From CAZNLH01 sp964573995 (GTDB lineage Bacteria; Gemmatimonadota; CAZMKB01; CAZNLH01): a DNA stretch of 16,296 nt. The stretch is taken from NCBI GenBank assembly GCA_964573995.1, contig CAZNLH010000041.1:1-16296 (forward strand), in the 5' to 3' direction. Below, one piece after another: positions 8,164 through 15,645 of the stretch. The position numbers and the translations under genes were made by a program. The stretch's first letter is position 1; every line of letters starts with the position of its first letter. The notes beneath the pieces were generated by a model. The model ran no database searches. It was not told where the DNA came from and saw only the letters and a program-made list of their open reading frames with translations.

Positions 8164-8239
8164 GAGTTATGCTTCTTTCAATCGGTCAATGTGGCCTCGT
8201 GAATCGCACCAGACACCATAATGGTTAAATTTCATAGGT

Positions 8240-8256
8240 GTCGACATTTTGTCAAC
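8240..8256. repeat. Second GACA/TGTC inverted repeat in the cas leader
   Basis: GTCGACA-TTT-TGTCAAC, 7-base arms with one mismatch around 3 bases, about 31-47 bases downstream of the predicted start. Its core is like that of the palindrome at 8310-8328, though the centre is 2 bases shorter. Its minus-strand TTGACA (8255-8250) could also act as a -35 box, but no good -10 lies at the right distance. Confidence 0.35.
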
Positions 8257-8293
8257 CAATAAAGATATTTTCTAAAATGAATGGTCTTGCTCT

Positions 8294-8299
8294 ATTATA
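8294..8299 (-). promoter_or_regulatory. Probable -10 box of the cas operon promoter
   Basis: A perfect TATAAT on the minus strand. It would put the transcript start near 8287 and give a leader of about 124 bases before the cas3 ATG. No good -35 hexamer exists at 16-18 bases; the place is taken by a 19-bp palindrome (8310-8328). That suggests the promoter depends on, or is blocked by, a DNA-binding regulator. Confidence 0.5.
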
Positions 8300-8309
8300 C
8301 AACATTCAC

Positions 8310-8328
8310 ACTGACATAAACTGTCAGT
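8310..8328. promoter_or_regulatory. Palindromic operator over the cas promoter -35 region
   Basis: ACTGACA-TAAAC-TGTCAGT: perfect 7-base arms around a 5-base centre. Relative to a start near 8287 it covers about -23 to -41. It shares a GACA...TGTC core with a second inverted repeat at 8240-8256. Symmetry, position and A+T-rich surroundings fit an operator for a dimeric regulator, which is not identified in this window. Confidence 0.5.
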
Positions 8329-8486
8329 AGGTAGGGGATGGTCATATTAATGGTACTACAGGATTATCCGGGAGCGCAGGCCTGATACGCCAAGGGATTT
8401 TCCAGGCGAGAAATAGTTGGAATGCATTCAATTCCGGGGAATTTCACATGGTATAATAAATAGCGGAGACCTTTAAGGCACTTCTT

Positions 8487-9491
8487 TCACAGCAGGCTCC
8501 TCCTCAACCTTACCTCGGCACGGGTTCCGAGGATGGCTGGCCATAGCCCGCCGCCCTTGGCTGGGAGGATTTCTGCTATGATGTACCTACCGGATCTCTC
8601 GTACTGCCTGAGGTACTCTTGCGGCAGGGGCAGGGTGGCCGGGTAGACCTTATCGATACGGCCGGTGGTCTCTTCTCCGTTCTCGAAGTGCACCGAGACT
8701 TCTTCGCCGATTATAATATCCTTCTCGTCCGATCCCTTGAAGTATGCCCTTATGAAGATGTCGGAGAGGTCGGCCATTTCCAGGATGGGCTCGCCCACTT
8801 GGGCGACTTCCCCCTCCCGCTTGTTGATGAGGGTGATCATCCCGTTTGTGGGGGCATACAGTATGGTCTCCTTGAGGTGTCTCCCTGGATCACCCCCCCC
8901 GTCGGCACCGTCGGATCCCCCGTAATATTCCTTCTTGATCCTCCTCAACGTCTCTTTTTCTTGTGCCAACCTTGTTCGCAGCAGGGACAGTTCCCCGTCG
9001 GAACGGACGAATCGATCCCTTATATCAAGGTACTCGGGCATAGTAATCGCCTCGAGGTCAAGGAGTTCCTTGCCGTGGTGGTAGGCCACCCGGGCCGCCT
9101 CGGTCTCTCTCAACTTGTTCTCTACCTCCCTCTTGAGGACGGCCACTTCGTTTTCGAGTTCCAGTTCCCTCGTCATGAAGTCATGTTCAAGTTCGGGTTG
9201 GTCCAGTATGACGATGGGAGTCCCGGCCGCGACACGGTCGTTGACCCTGCAATTAAGTGATGAGATCCTGCCCGTCAGGTTCCCCTCGACCCGGACCCGC
9301 CTCGCATCGAGCACGCCGAGTCCTTCGATGAAGAATATTCTGTTCGAGCCGTATTTCACCAGCCCGAAGAAGGCCATGAGCAGGGCGACGAGGTAGAGGT
9401 ACTTTCCCCAGGCTACGGCCGGCCTGTAGTCCCGTTCGGGTTGTCCGGAAATCATCGTATCGGCCCTTCTGTTGAACGTCCTGAATCGCAT
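8487..9491 (-). CDS. HlyD-type periplasmic adaptor of a polysaccharide export system
   Basis: 334 residues. HlyD/membrane-fusion proteins join an inner-membrane machine to a TolC-type channel. Seen: a short cytoplasmic N-terminus, one membrane segment near 28-47 (YLYLVALLMAFFGLVKYG), a first half-lipoyl segment (VEGNLTGRISSLNCRVNDRV), a long charged coiled-coil hairpin about 92-193, the second lipoyl half (LYAPTNGMITLINKREGEVA) and a C-terminal beta-barrel with VHFENGEETTGRIDKVYPA. The ATG at 9491 is preferred over GTG at 9497: it has GGAGAGG upstream and lies 2 bases after the TolC-like stop. No dedicated ABC or RND pump is encoded nearby; the glycosyltransferase is the only inner-membrane partner in the operon. 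The substrate is therefore probably a glycan. No PilZ domain is visible, unlike Alg44. Confidence 0.85.
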   Translation of the reverse strand: MRFRTFNRRADTMISGQPERDYRPAVAWGKYLYLVALLMAFFGLVKYGSNRIFFIEGLGVLDARRVRVEGNLTGRISSLNCRVNDRVAAGTPIVILDQPELEHDFMTRELELENEVAVLKREVENKLRETEAARVAYHHGKELLDLEAITMPEYLDIRDRFVRSDGELSLLRTRLAQEKETLRRIKKEYYGGSDGADGGGDPGRHLKETILYAPTNGMITLINKREGEVAQVGEPILEMADLSDIFIRAYFKGSDEKDIIIGEEVSVHFENGEETTGRIDKVYPATLPLPQEYLRQYERSGRYIIAEILPAKGGGLWPAILGTRAEVRLRRSLL

Positions 9492-9493
9492 GG

Positions 9494-10590
9494 TCACCTC
9501 TCCATTGCCGGGGCCGCCGTTCCGTCTTCTCCGGGCGTGGCGGATAATTGTACCTTTTCGGCAGCGGACCCGGGCCTTATGTCTTCAGTGCCTTGGAGCC
9601 CGGCCAGGTATAAGAGTTTATAATAATCGAGGGCCATCCGGCACCTCGTGACGTGTGATTCCATCTCCATCGACGTGAGGTCGGCCTTTACCTGCAGGGC
9701 TGCGAGCGGGTCGGATGGAATGGAGACGGTTGGTCTTTCGGACCTCAGCAATTCGATCCTTAACCGTTCACGTGCCTGTTTTATCGCCTCTTCGTCGGAC
9801 CGGAGCAGGGCCTTATCTCGCAAATATTCGCTGTATGCCCGGTGTATCTCCCCCTTTATCTCCTGCACGGCACGTTCCGATTCCAGGCGCCAGTAACTCT
9901 CCATCGCCCTGAACCGGTCGTGCCGGCTGCCCCTTAAGTCCTTGAATTGTAAGGGGAAGGTAAATGTAATTCCTACGCCTACGCCGCCTTCGACCCCGGT
10001 CGACCCGCTGTCCCTCCACCTGTAGCCCAGGAAAGATGAGAGCCTGATATCATCGAACGCGGATAGCGAGGCCCTGGCGCGTTCCATCTCGGCGTTGGCC
10101 AGGAGCCTCCTGATCTCTCCCCTGTTCTTCAGGGCAAGGTCTACGAGCCTCTCTTCGGGAGGAATGGAGTCGGGTGGATCGATTTCTTCCACCACGATCT
10201 CATCCGGCTCGATGTCCAATGAAGAGGCGAGAAGTGCCCTTCGAACGGCGAAATCCTCCCTCTGGTTCCCGAGGTCGCCCCNNNNNNNNNNNNNNNNNNN
10301 NNNNNNNNNNNNNNNNNNNNNNNNNNNNNNNNNNNNNNNNNNNNNNNNNNNNNNNNNNNNNNNNNNNNNNNNNNNNNNNNNTCCGGCCCATACATGGATC
10401 GGGACTCTTCAAGGCGGCTCATCGCCTCTTCGACCTTCTCCCGCTGGGCCTCAACGTTTACGTCTCTCCGGGCGGCAAGCACCTCGAGGTCCCGGAGGGT
10501 ATAGGTACCGGCGGATGCCGCCGGGCCGTTGGCAGAGGCGATGGCGATCAGTATTGTTGGGAGCAAGAGCGCCCGTGGTATCTTCTTCAT
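9494..10590 (-). CDS. TolC-like outer-membrane factor, interrupted by an assembly gap
   Basis: One gene in two visible pieces on either side of the N run. The N-terminal piece begins MKKIPRALLLPTILIAIA with a signal peptide ending near ...PAASA, followed by YTLRDLEVLAARRDVNVEAQ, typical for the outer-membrane efflux protein family. The second piece resumes with GDLGNQREDFAVRRALLAS and runs to a stop at 9494; it holds a complete second helical repeat with the beta stretch GVGVGITFTFPLQFKDLRG. The two pieces are in different frames only because the gap length is arbitrary. The first repeat looks too short, so real sequence beyond 100 bases is probably missing. I chose ATG 10590 (AGGTGG upstream) over GTG 10602. 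It starts 5 bases after the glycosyltransferase stop and ends 2 bases before the HlyD start. Confidence 0.82.
10282..10381. other. Assembly gap (100 N)
   Basis: A run of exactly 100 N inside the TolC-like gene, the conventional placeholder for a gap of unknown size. The reading frame on the two sides does not agree across 100 bases, which shows that the true gap length differs. Confidence 0.98.
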
Positions 10591-10595
10591 CTGTA

Positions 10596-11900
10596 CTACC
10601 ACCTGATCATCCTCTCCCGAACCTTCGGGGGGGCAAATGGATCGCGGTAAGAGTAACTGAAGATGAATTCCTGGCCGTAACCGATGAGTCGGAATACCTT
10701 CAACAGCATCTTGAATGGGTGGAAGAGTGGCAGATACGGTACCAGCCTGAGGTCCTCCCAGCGCCTGGAGAGTGCTATCGCGATCATCAATTCCAGGAAT
10801 TCGGCGCCCGTATAGAGGACGAGGTTTATGGCAAGGAGGAAAACAAGCACATGTGGGAAGTGGATCGATACGTCTATCAGGTACGCAACCGTCAGGAACG
10901 CAATGGCCACGTGAGAGAGTATCGAGTCTATGGACGACAGTGTGTTCCTCAGCATGAAGTTCCGGGAGAAGGGGTTGAAGAGATCCCTGTGCTTTCGCAC
11001 CCGGTTCTTGATCAGGTTCCTATCCCACCTCCACCGCTGCTTGATGAGTTTGTCGAAGCGCTCGGGGACGTTCGTCAAGCATACCGCCTCCGGTGCGAAT
11101 GCGATCTTGTAGCCCTGCTTCCTGACGCGGATGGTAAGGTCCGAGTCGTTTCCAGGCCCCGGCTCGTGTCCCCCGATCGTCTCGAGTGCGATGAGATCCC
11201 TGCGGAATGCCCCGAATGCCCCCGAGATGATGGGGAGGATGCCGAACCAGGCCCTGATCCGTCTCCCCACGGATATAGAGAAGAGATATTCGATGTGCTG
11301 CAGGGTAGTGAGGAGGTTCACCTTGCCGTTCCTGGGCTGCACGTTGCCCGAAACGCCGCCGACCCGGGGATCCGAAAACGTCTTGATGATATTGACGATC
11401 GAATCCCTGTCGAAGGTGGTGTCGGAATCAACGAATACAACGTACTTCCCACCCGCGAACCTGAGCCCGTAATTGAGCGCGGCCGATTTCCCCGCCCTAT
11501 CCGAGAATCTCAGGTAACGGAACTTCTTGTCGTTCGATGCCAGTTTGGTACAGATATCTGGCGTATTGTCGGTCGATCCGTCGTCGACAGCGATTATTTC
11601 GATGTTCCGATAGGTCTGCTCCCGAAGGGACTTGATCGTCCAAGCGATCGTTTTTTCCTCGTTCAAGACTGGTATGATCACGGAGACGAGCGGCGGCCTC
11701 ATGGATATCTCCCTTAGGAATGCCTGCTCGCGACGGTCGGGCCATAGCCTCCGTGCAGTATCATGGATAAAGACCATAACGTCCGGGATCACGTACCGGG
11801 GGACGTCGAATATAAAGAAGAGCCAGAATACCCGGAGGTTTCTCTCCCAGTCGAGGCTCAGTATGTAATTGAAGACATTGGCGATCAGGTCTGGAATCAT
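10596..11900 (-). CDS. Processive family-2 glycosyltransferase (exopolysaccharide synthase)
   Basis: 434 residues; an integral inner-membrane GT2 of the type that both polymerises and moves a glycan across the membrane (as in cellulose, hyaluronan, PNAG and alginate synthases). N-terminal membrane segment about 22-46, then the GT-A domain: VSVIIPVLNEE at 72-82, IIAVDDGSTDNTP with D106/D107, VVFVDSDTTFD with D158/D160, SGAFGAFRRD, GPGNDSDLTIR carrying the presumed catalytic base D252 or D254, and QRWRW at 288-292, the QxxRW motif of processive enzymes. Further membrane segments lie at about 326-347, 350-377 and perhaps 385-405. The sugar cannot be told from sequence. It starts 9 bases after the TackOD1 regulator and ends 5 bases before the TolC-like gene. 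No PilZ domain is present. Confidence 0.9.
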   Translation of the reverse strand: MIPDLIANVFNYILSLDWERNLRVFWLFFIFDVPRYVIPDVMVFIHDTARRLWPDRREQAFLREISMRPPLVSVIIPVLNEEKTIAWTIKSLREQTYRNIEIIAVDDGSTDNTPDICTKLASNDKKFRYLRFSDRAGKSAALNYGLRFAGGKYVVFVDSDTTFDRDSIVNIIKTFSDPRVGGVSGNVQPRNGKVNLLTTLQHIEYLFSISVGRRIRAWFGILPIISGAFGAFRRDLIALETIGGHEPGPGNDSDLTIRVRKQGYKIAFAPEAVCLTNVPERFDKLIKQRWRWDRNLIKNRVRKHRDLFNPFSRNFMLRNTLSSIDSILSHVAIAFLTVAYLIDVSIHFPHVLVFLLAINLVLYTGAEFLELMIAIALSRRWEDLRLVPYLPLFHPFKMLLKVFRLIGYGQEFIFSYSYRDPFAPPKVRERMIRW

Positions 11901-11909
11901 CCGGTATCA

Positions 11910-13334
11910 TCATATCGTTGCGAGGGCCTCCTCGACATCGGCCTGCAGGCCCTGGAGTCCCTTGAGGTGATAATCGAGGACCACCCTGTTTCTCATTTGC
12001 CGAACCACCTTGTCCCGGATCCTGTCGAGGGCAATTCTTGCCTGCTCTTCGTTTGTATTGGTCAAGATCACGAGTATTTCATCGTGGTCGATTTCGGTCA
12101 ATATATCTGATTCCCTTAGCATTTCCTTGAATAAGACGGCAATTTCTTCCTTCACTTTTCCGGCGCGTACGACCCCTTCTTCCCCCGTGATTTCCCGCAG
12201 GTTCTGGATTGCGACCCTGCCGAGGGTTGAATCGAAGTTGTTGCGGTTGCACCTCACGATCTCCATCTTCAGGAATTCCTTGAACAGGCCGAGTTTGTAG
12301 AAACCGAACTCCTTCTTGAGGAGTTCCGCAAGGCTGGTATCGGGCAGTATTCCCGCCTCGGCCGCCCGGCCGCCGGCCTCGGTCAGGGTGTAAGCATTGA
12401 TCGGCCTGGCGAAGGCGTAATCGGGGGCGAACGTCCTTGCGCAGTTGAGGCAGAAACAGTTCACCATCGGCTCGCTGAAATTCTCACCGCACCCCTCGCA
12501 CCAGAAATTCGAGGTCGGGCGGTCGTAATCTACGCCTATATGACGTATCTTCTTGCCGCACTTGGGGCATCTCAATGCCTCTCCCTGCCTGAAGTCTTCT
12601 TCCTTGCCGACGTAGGCGCACCTGAAGTGGTGGATGGTCGGCTCCTCGGATATGCGGAGAGAGCGGCACGCGGGGCAGGTCTCGCGGAAGTTGATCTGGT
12701 AGTGCCGGCAGAAGGGACAGAGGTGGACCTTGTCTATTAGTCTTCCCTTCAGCAGGAGGGCTTCTTCCATGCTCTTCATCACCTCTATCTCTTCGCCCGG
12801 CGGGACGTCCAACAGCCATTGCACGGATGGGTAGGAGTAGCCCGTAGGGGACTGCAGGCTCCTTACGGGGCTCAAACTGGAGCCTGCCCTGGCGTAAAGG
12901 TACCTGAGGATCAGGACTTCGCCCAACTTTTCTCTTCCAGACCCGTTTGTCGGTGCTGGGAGTCCGCGGATCTTCTCTGATATGGAGAGGAGTTCATCTA
13001 TCCGTGAGTTCAGGTCGTTTGCAGCGACAGGTAGGATGACCTCTCCATCTACGACATCGTTCAGATTATCAACCCCTGACTCGGAGAGGACGAGGATGGG
13101 CTTGAGGAATAATTCGGGCCGACTCCTTATTTTCTTGACGGTATTTTTTCCCCAGGTCTCATCACGGACGAAGAGAGTGATGACATCGGCGGATGAGAGT
13201 TGATCTACTTGTACCCGGTCGCCGAACTCGGTGGAGAGATCGACTGTGTCCTGGAAGATGTTTGCCCCTATGTCTCCCGGTTTCTCGGCAAGGAAGAAGA
13301 CTCTCCCGCGGACCTTGCCCGTTGCTCTGATCAT
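11910..13334 (-). CDS. TackOD1 zinc-ribbon regulator with degenerate receiver-like and GGDEF-like domains
   Basis: 474 residues. About 8-120 resembles a receiver fold without a clear phospho-acceptor Asp (KPILVLSES, VDGEVILPV). The middle part, about 138-310, matches the TackOD1 output domain: paired zinc-ribbon cysteines C206/C209, C220/C223, C256/C259, C279/C282 and C295/C298, with IHHFRCAYVGKEEDF and KIRHIGVDYDRP between them. The C-terminal about 345-455 looks like a GGDEF domain (KMEIVRCNRNNFDS, ALDRIRDKVV) in which the signature loop reads DHDEI, so diguanylate cyclase activity is unlikely. I infer a cytoplasmic signalling or scaffold protein that controls the polysaccharide synthase encoded next. 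ATG 13334 has AGAGGGG 8 bases upstream and is preferred over GTG 13373. Confidence 0.8.
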   Translation of the reverse strand: MIRATGKVRGRVFFLAEKPGDIGANIFQDTVDLSTEFGDRVQVDQLSSADVITLFVRDETWGKNTVKKIRSRPELFLKPILVLSESGVDNLNDVVDGEVILPVAANDLNSRIDELLSISEKIRGLPAPTNGSGREKLGEVLILRYLYARAGSSLSPVRSLQSPTGYSYPSVQWLLDVPPGEEIEVMKSMEEALLLKGRLIDKVHLCPFCRHYQINFRETCPACRSLRISEEPTIHHFRCAYVGKEEDFRQGEALRCPKCGKKIRHIGVDYDRPTSNFWCEGCGENFSEPMVNCFCLNCARTFAPDYAFARPINAYTLTEAGGRAAEAGILPDTSLAELLKKEFGFYKLGLFKEFLKMEIVRCNRNNFDSTLGRVAIQNLREITGEEGVVRAGKVKEEIAVLFKEMLRESDILTEIDHDEILVILTNTNEEQARIALDRIRDKVVRQMRNRVVLDYHLKGLQGLQADVEEALATI

Positions 13335-13545
13335 GCGACTCACCCCTCTGCTCACTCGACATTGATCGTTCACAAGATTTAACGATGCTTGTCATTCATA
13401 TATTAGCAATTATCATTCCATCTCTATCCCCCCACTACCATCACACCTGGGCGCCTTGACACATTTTTCCATTCGTGTTAACTTGGATGGGCGCTTGGGC
13501 GCTATAGGACAGGTATGGGCAGATTAATAAGGAGAGGCGGCCGTC
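13335..13545. other. Divergent intergenic region between the regulator and EF-G-like gene
   Basis: 211 bases holding promoters for both directions. For the minus strand I see A+T-rich sequence around 13380-13420 but no clear -35/-10 pair. An inverted repeat ATCGTT-N10-AACGAT (13365-13370 and 13381-13386) lies just upstream of the regulator start. The motif TGGGCGC occurs three times on the plus strand, at 13448, 13488 and 13496. No RNA gene is recognised. Confidence 0.6.
13456..13484 (+). promoter_or_regulatory. Candidate promoter of the EF-G-like gene
   Basis: TTGACA (13456-13461) followed after 17 bases by TAACTT (13479-13484), a weak -10 with three matches. The start would be near 13491, giving a leader of about 55 bases that contains the ribosome site AAGGAG (13529-13534). 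Confidence 0.35.
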
Positions 13546-15633
13546 ATGAAGGAATATCAGAGTAAGGAGTTGAGAAATATTGCCTTGATTGGACACGGGG
13601 GTTGTGGCAAGACTTCGGTTGTCACGGCCCTTACCTTTGCCTCGGGCTCTTCCAACCGCCTCGGGTCGGTTGATGAGGGAAACAGCCTTACCGACTTCAC
13701 ACCCGATGAGATTGATCGTAAGATATCCATCAACCTGTCGATGGCGTACGCCGAGTGGAAAGGGGTCAAGATCAACCTCTTCGACACTCCAGGGTATCTG
13801 GATTTCGTAGGGGAGGTTCGCTCGGCCCTTCACGTGGCGGACGGTGCGCTGATCCTTATTCATGCGAATTCTGGGGTCGAGGTCGGAACCGATATCGTCT
13901 GGGAGAACGCAGAGGAAGAGGGGATACCAAGGCTGTTTTTCATAAACGCCATGGACAAGGAGCACGCCGACTTCAGCAAGGTGTACGGGCAGATCCGCGA
14001 GAAATACGGGAAAAAGGCCGTGGCCTTACAACTGCCCATCGGCGAGGGGGAGGCCTTCAGGGGTATCGTAGACATCCTTGACGAAAGGGCGTGCCTTTTC
14101 AAGAGAGGGACAACGAAGGGAGAATTCACCGAGGGGGCGATCCCGGAAGAGATGGCGGCCGATGCCGCCAAGGCGAAGGAAATGATAGTGGAACTTGCGG
14201 CGGAGGCCGATGATGCCCTGATAGAGAAATACCTCGAGGAGGGAGGTCTGTCCAGGGAAGAGGTAATCGGCGGTCTCGTCACCCTGGTCAGGGGGGGAGA
14301 ACTTTACCCGGTCTTCTGCGGTTCTGCGACAAAGACTTACGGGATACGGAACCTCCTCGATGGCCTTGTGGACCTGGTGCCCGATCCTACCTGGCGCGGG
14401 ACGATCAGGGGGACCCGCAGGAACGGTGAAGAGGCAACGGTCGAGGCCGGGGACGAATCCCCTTTTTCAGCCTTGATATTCAAGACCACAACAGAGCCGC
14501 ACATCGGCGAACTCTCCTATTTTCGTGTCTTTTCAGGGAAGGTGGATTCGGGTGCGGAGGTCATAAACGGCCGGAACGACAAGTCCGAGAGGTTGAACCA
14601 CCTGAGCGTCATCCAGGGGAAGGACAGGAGCGAGATATCGACGCTGCATACGGGTGATATAGGCGTAGTGGCCAAGTTGAAGGAGAGCCATACGAATGAC
14701 AGCCTCCTATCCAAGGGGAATTCCATCCTCCTCCCGCAGATTGAGTTCCCTGTTCCTGCCATCTCGGTCGCCGTGGAGCCCAAGTCGAAGGGGGATGACG
14801 AGAAGATAGCCAGTGGTCTCGCCCGGCTCCACGAGGAGGACCCCACCTTCGTATCCGGTTACAACGCCGAGATACGACAGACGCTCGTATCGGGCATGGG
14901 AGAACTGCACCTCGATGTCATAATGGAACGGCTGAAGCGGAAATTCGGGGTCGAGGCGGTATTGAAGAAGCCCGAGATACCCTACCGGGAGACGATAAGA
15001 TCGACGGCCCAGGGGCAGGGGAAGTACAAGAAGCAGACCGGAGGCAGGGGTCAGTATGGGGATACGTGGATCCGGCTCGAACCGTTGGAGAGGGGAGCGG
15101 GTTTTGAATTCGTCGATGCCATAAGGGGTGGTGCGATTCCAAACAAGTATATCCCTTCCGTGGAGAAGGGGGTTGTCGAGGCAGCGCAGAGGGGTGTACT
15201 GGCGGGCTACACGGTGGTCGATTTCCGCGCCACACTCTACGACGGATCGTTCCACAATGTGGATTCATCAGACATGGCATTCAAGGTTGCCGGATCCATG
15301 GCCTTTGGAAAGGTGGCGCTGGATGCCAAGCCTTATATCATCGAGCCGGTCTTGAACGTCAAGGTAATCATACCGGACGATTTTCTGGGTGATGTAATGG
15401 GAGACCTGAATTCAAGGAGGGGCAAGATCATGGGAGTCGACTCGCGTGGCGGGAACCTGAAAGAGATCAACGCCCAAGTCCCCCAGGCTGAGATGTATAA
15501 GTACTCTACAACCCTGCGGTCACTAACCCAGGGAAGGGGGATACACACCCGGCAGTTTTCACACTACGACGAGGTCCCACCGGATATCGCTCAGAAGGTG
15601 ATAGCGGAGGCCGAGGCGAAGAAGAAAGAGTAA
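13546..15633 (+). CDS. fusA2: Elongation factor G paralogue (EF-G2 / FusA2-like GTPase)
   Basis: 695 residues, full EF-G length. It belongs to the paralogous clade rather than the housekeeping FusA: the P-loop reads GHGGCGKT at 16-23 and switch I reads DFTPDEIDRKISINLS instead of the canonical ERGITI form. G3 is DTPGYLDF at 80-87. G4 reads NAMD at 134-137, where NKxD is expected. G5-like GSATKTYGIRNLLD follows. Domains II-V are present, including KKQTGGRGQYGDTW at the start of domain IV, and a C-terminus with VMGDLNSRRGKIMGVDSRGG. A translation or ribosome-related role is inferred from the family; paralogues in this clade are poorly characterised. ATG 13546 has AAGGAG about 11 bases upstream. 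No other translation genes (rpsL, rpsG, tuf) accompany it, which also argues for a paralogue. It converges on the pilin gene with a 12-base gap. Confidence 0.88.
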   Translation: MKEYQSKELRNIALIGHGGCGKTSVVTALTFASGSSNRLGSVDEGNSLTDFTPDEIDRKISINLSMAYAEWKGVKINLFDTPGYLDFVGEVRSALHVADGALILIHANSGVEVGTDIVWENAEEEGIPRLFFINAMDKEHADFSKVYGQIREKYGKKAVALQLPIGEGEAFRGIVDILDERACLFKRGTTKGEFTEGAIPEEMAADAAKAKEMIVELAAEADDALIEKYLEEGGLSREEVIGGLVTLVRGGELYPVFCGSATKTYGIRNLLDGLVDLVPDPTWRGTIRGTRRNGEEATVEAGDESPFSALIFKTTTEPHIGELSYFRVFSGKVDSGAEVINGRNDKSERLNHLSVIQGKDRSEISTLHTGDIGVVAKLKESHTNDSLLSKGNSILLPQIEFPVPAISVAVEPKSKGDDEKIASGLARLHEEDPTFVSGYNAEIRQTLVSGMGELHLDVIMERLKRKFGVEAVLKKPEIPYRETIRSTAQGQGKYKKQTGGRGQYGDTWIRLEPLERGAGFEFVDAIRGGAIPNKYIPSVEKGVVEAAQRGVLAGYTVVDFRATLYDGSFHNVDSSDMAFKVAGSMAFGKVALDAKPYIIEPVLNVKVIIPDDFLGDVMGDLNSRRGKIMGVDSRGGNLKEINAQVPQAEMYKYSTTLRSLTQGRGIHTRQFSHYDEVPPDIAQKVIAEAEAKKKE

Positions 15634-15645
15634 CAGCCCTGTAGA

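Larger units (their letters stand above)
8164..8486. other. Intergenic region between the export operon and cas operon
   Basis: 323 bases without a convincing gene on either strand. The left half is rich in A+T and holds the cas promoter and two inverted repeats, listed separately. The right half (about 8340-8486) follows the HlyD gene. It contains a 10-bp palindrome GAATGCATTC (8420-8429) but no hairpin followed by a T-run in the minus direction, so I see no intrinsic terminator. Read-through from the upstream operon into the cas genes is possible. No CRISPR-like repeats occur here. Confidence 0.7.

Noticed and set aside
8420..8429. GAATGCATTC palindrome as a terminator of the export operon
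   Set aside because: Short, A+T-rich arms with almost no loop and no following T-run in the minus direction.
8452..8457. Plus-strand TATAAT upstream of the end of the HlyD gene
   Set aside because: No acceptable -35 box and no plus-strand gene downstream; probably a chance match in A+T-rich sequence.
10095..11717. 540-codon plus-strand open frame across the N run
   Set aside because: It is open only because N codons do not terminate it; it is antisense to the glycosyltransferase and TolC-like genes.
13335..13373. GTG start 13 codons upstream for the TackOD1 regulator
   Set aside because: No ribosome site in front of it, whereas ATG 13334 has AGAGGGG at good spacing.
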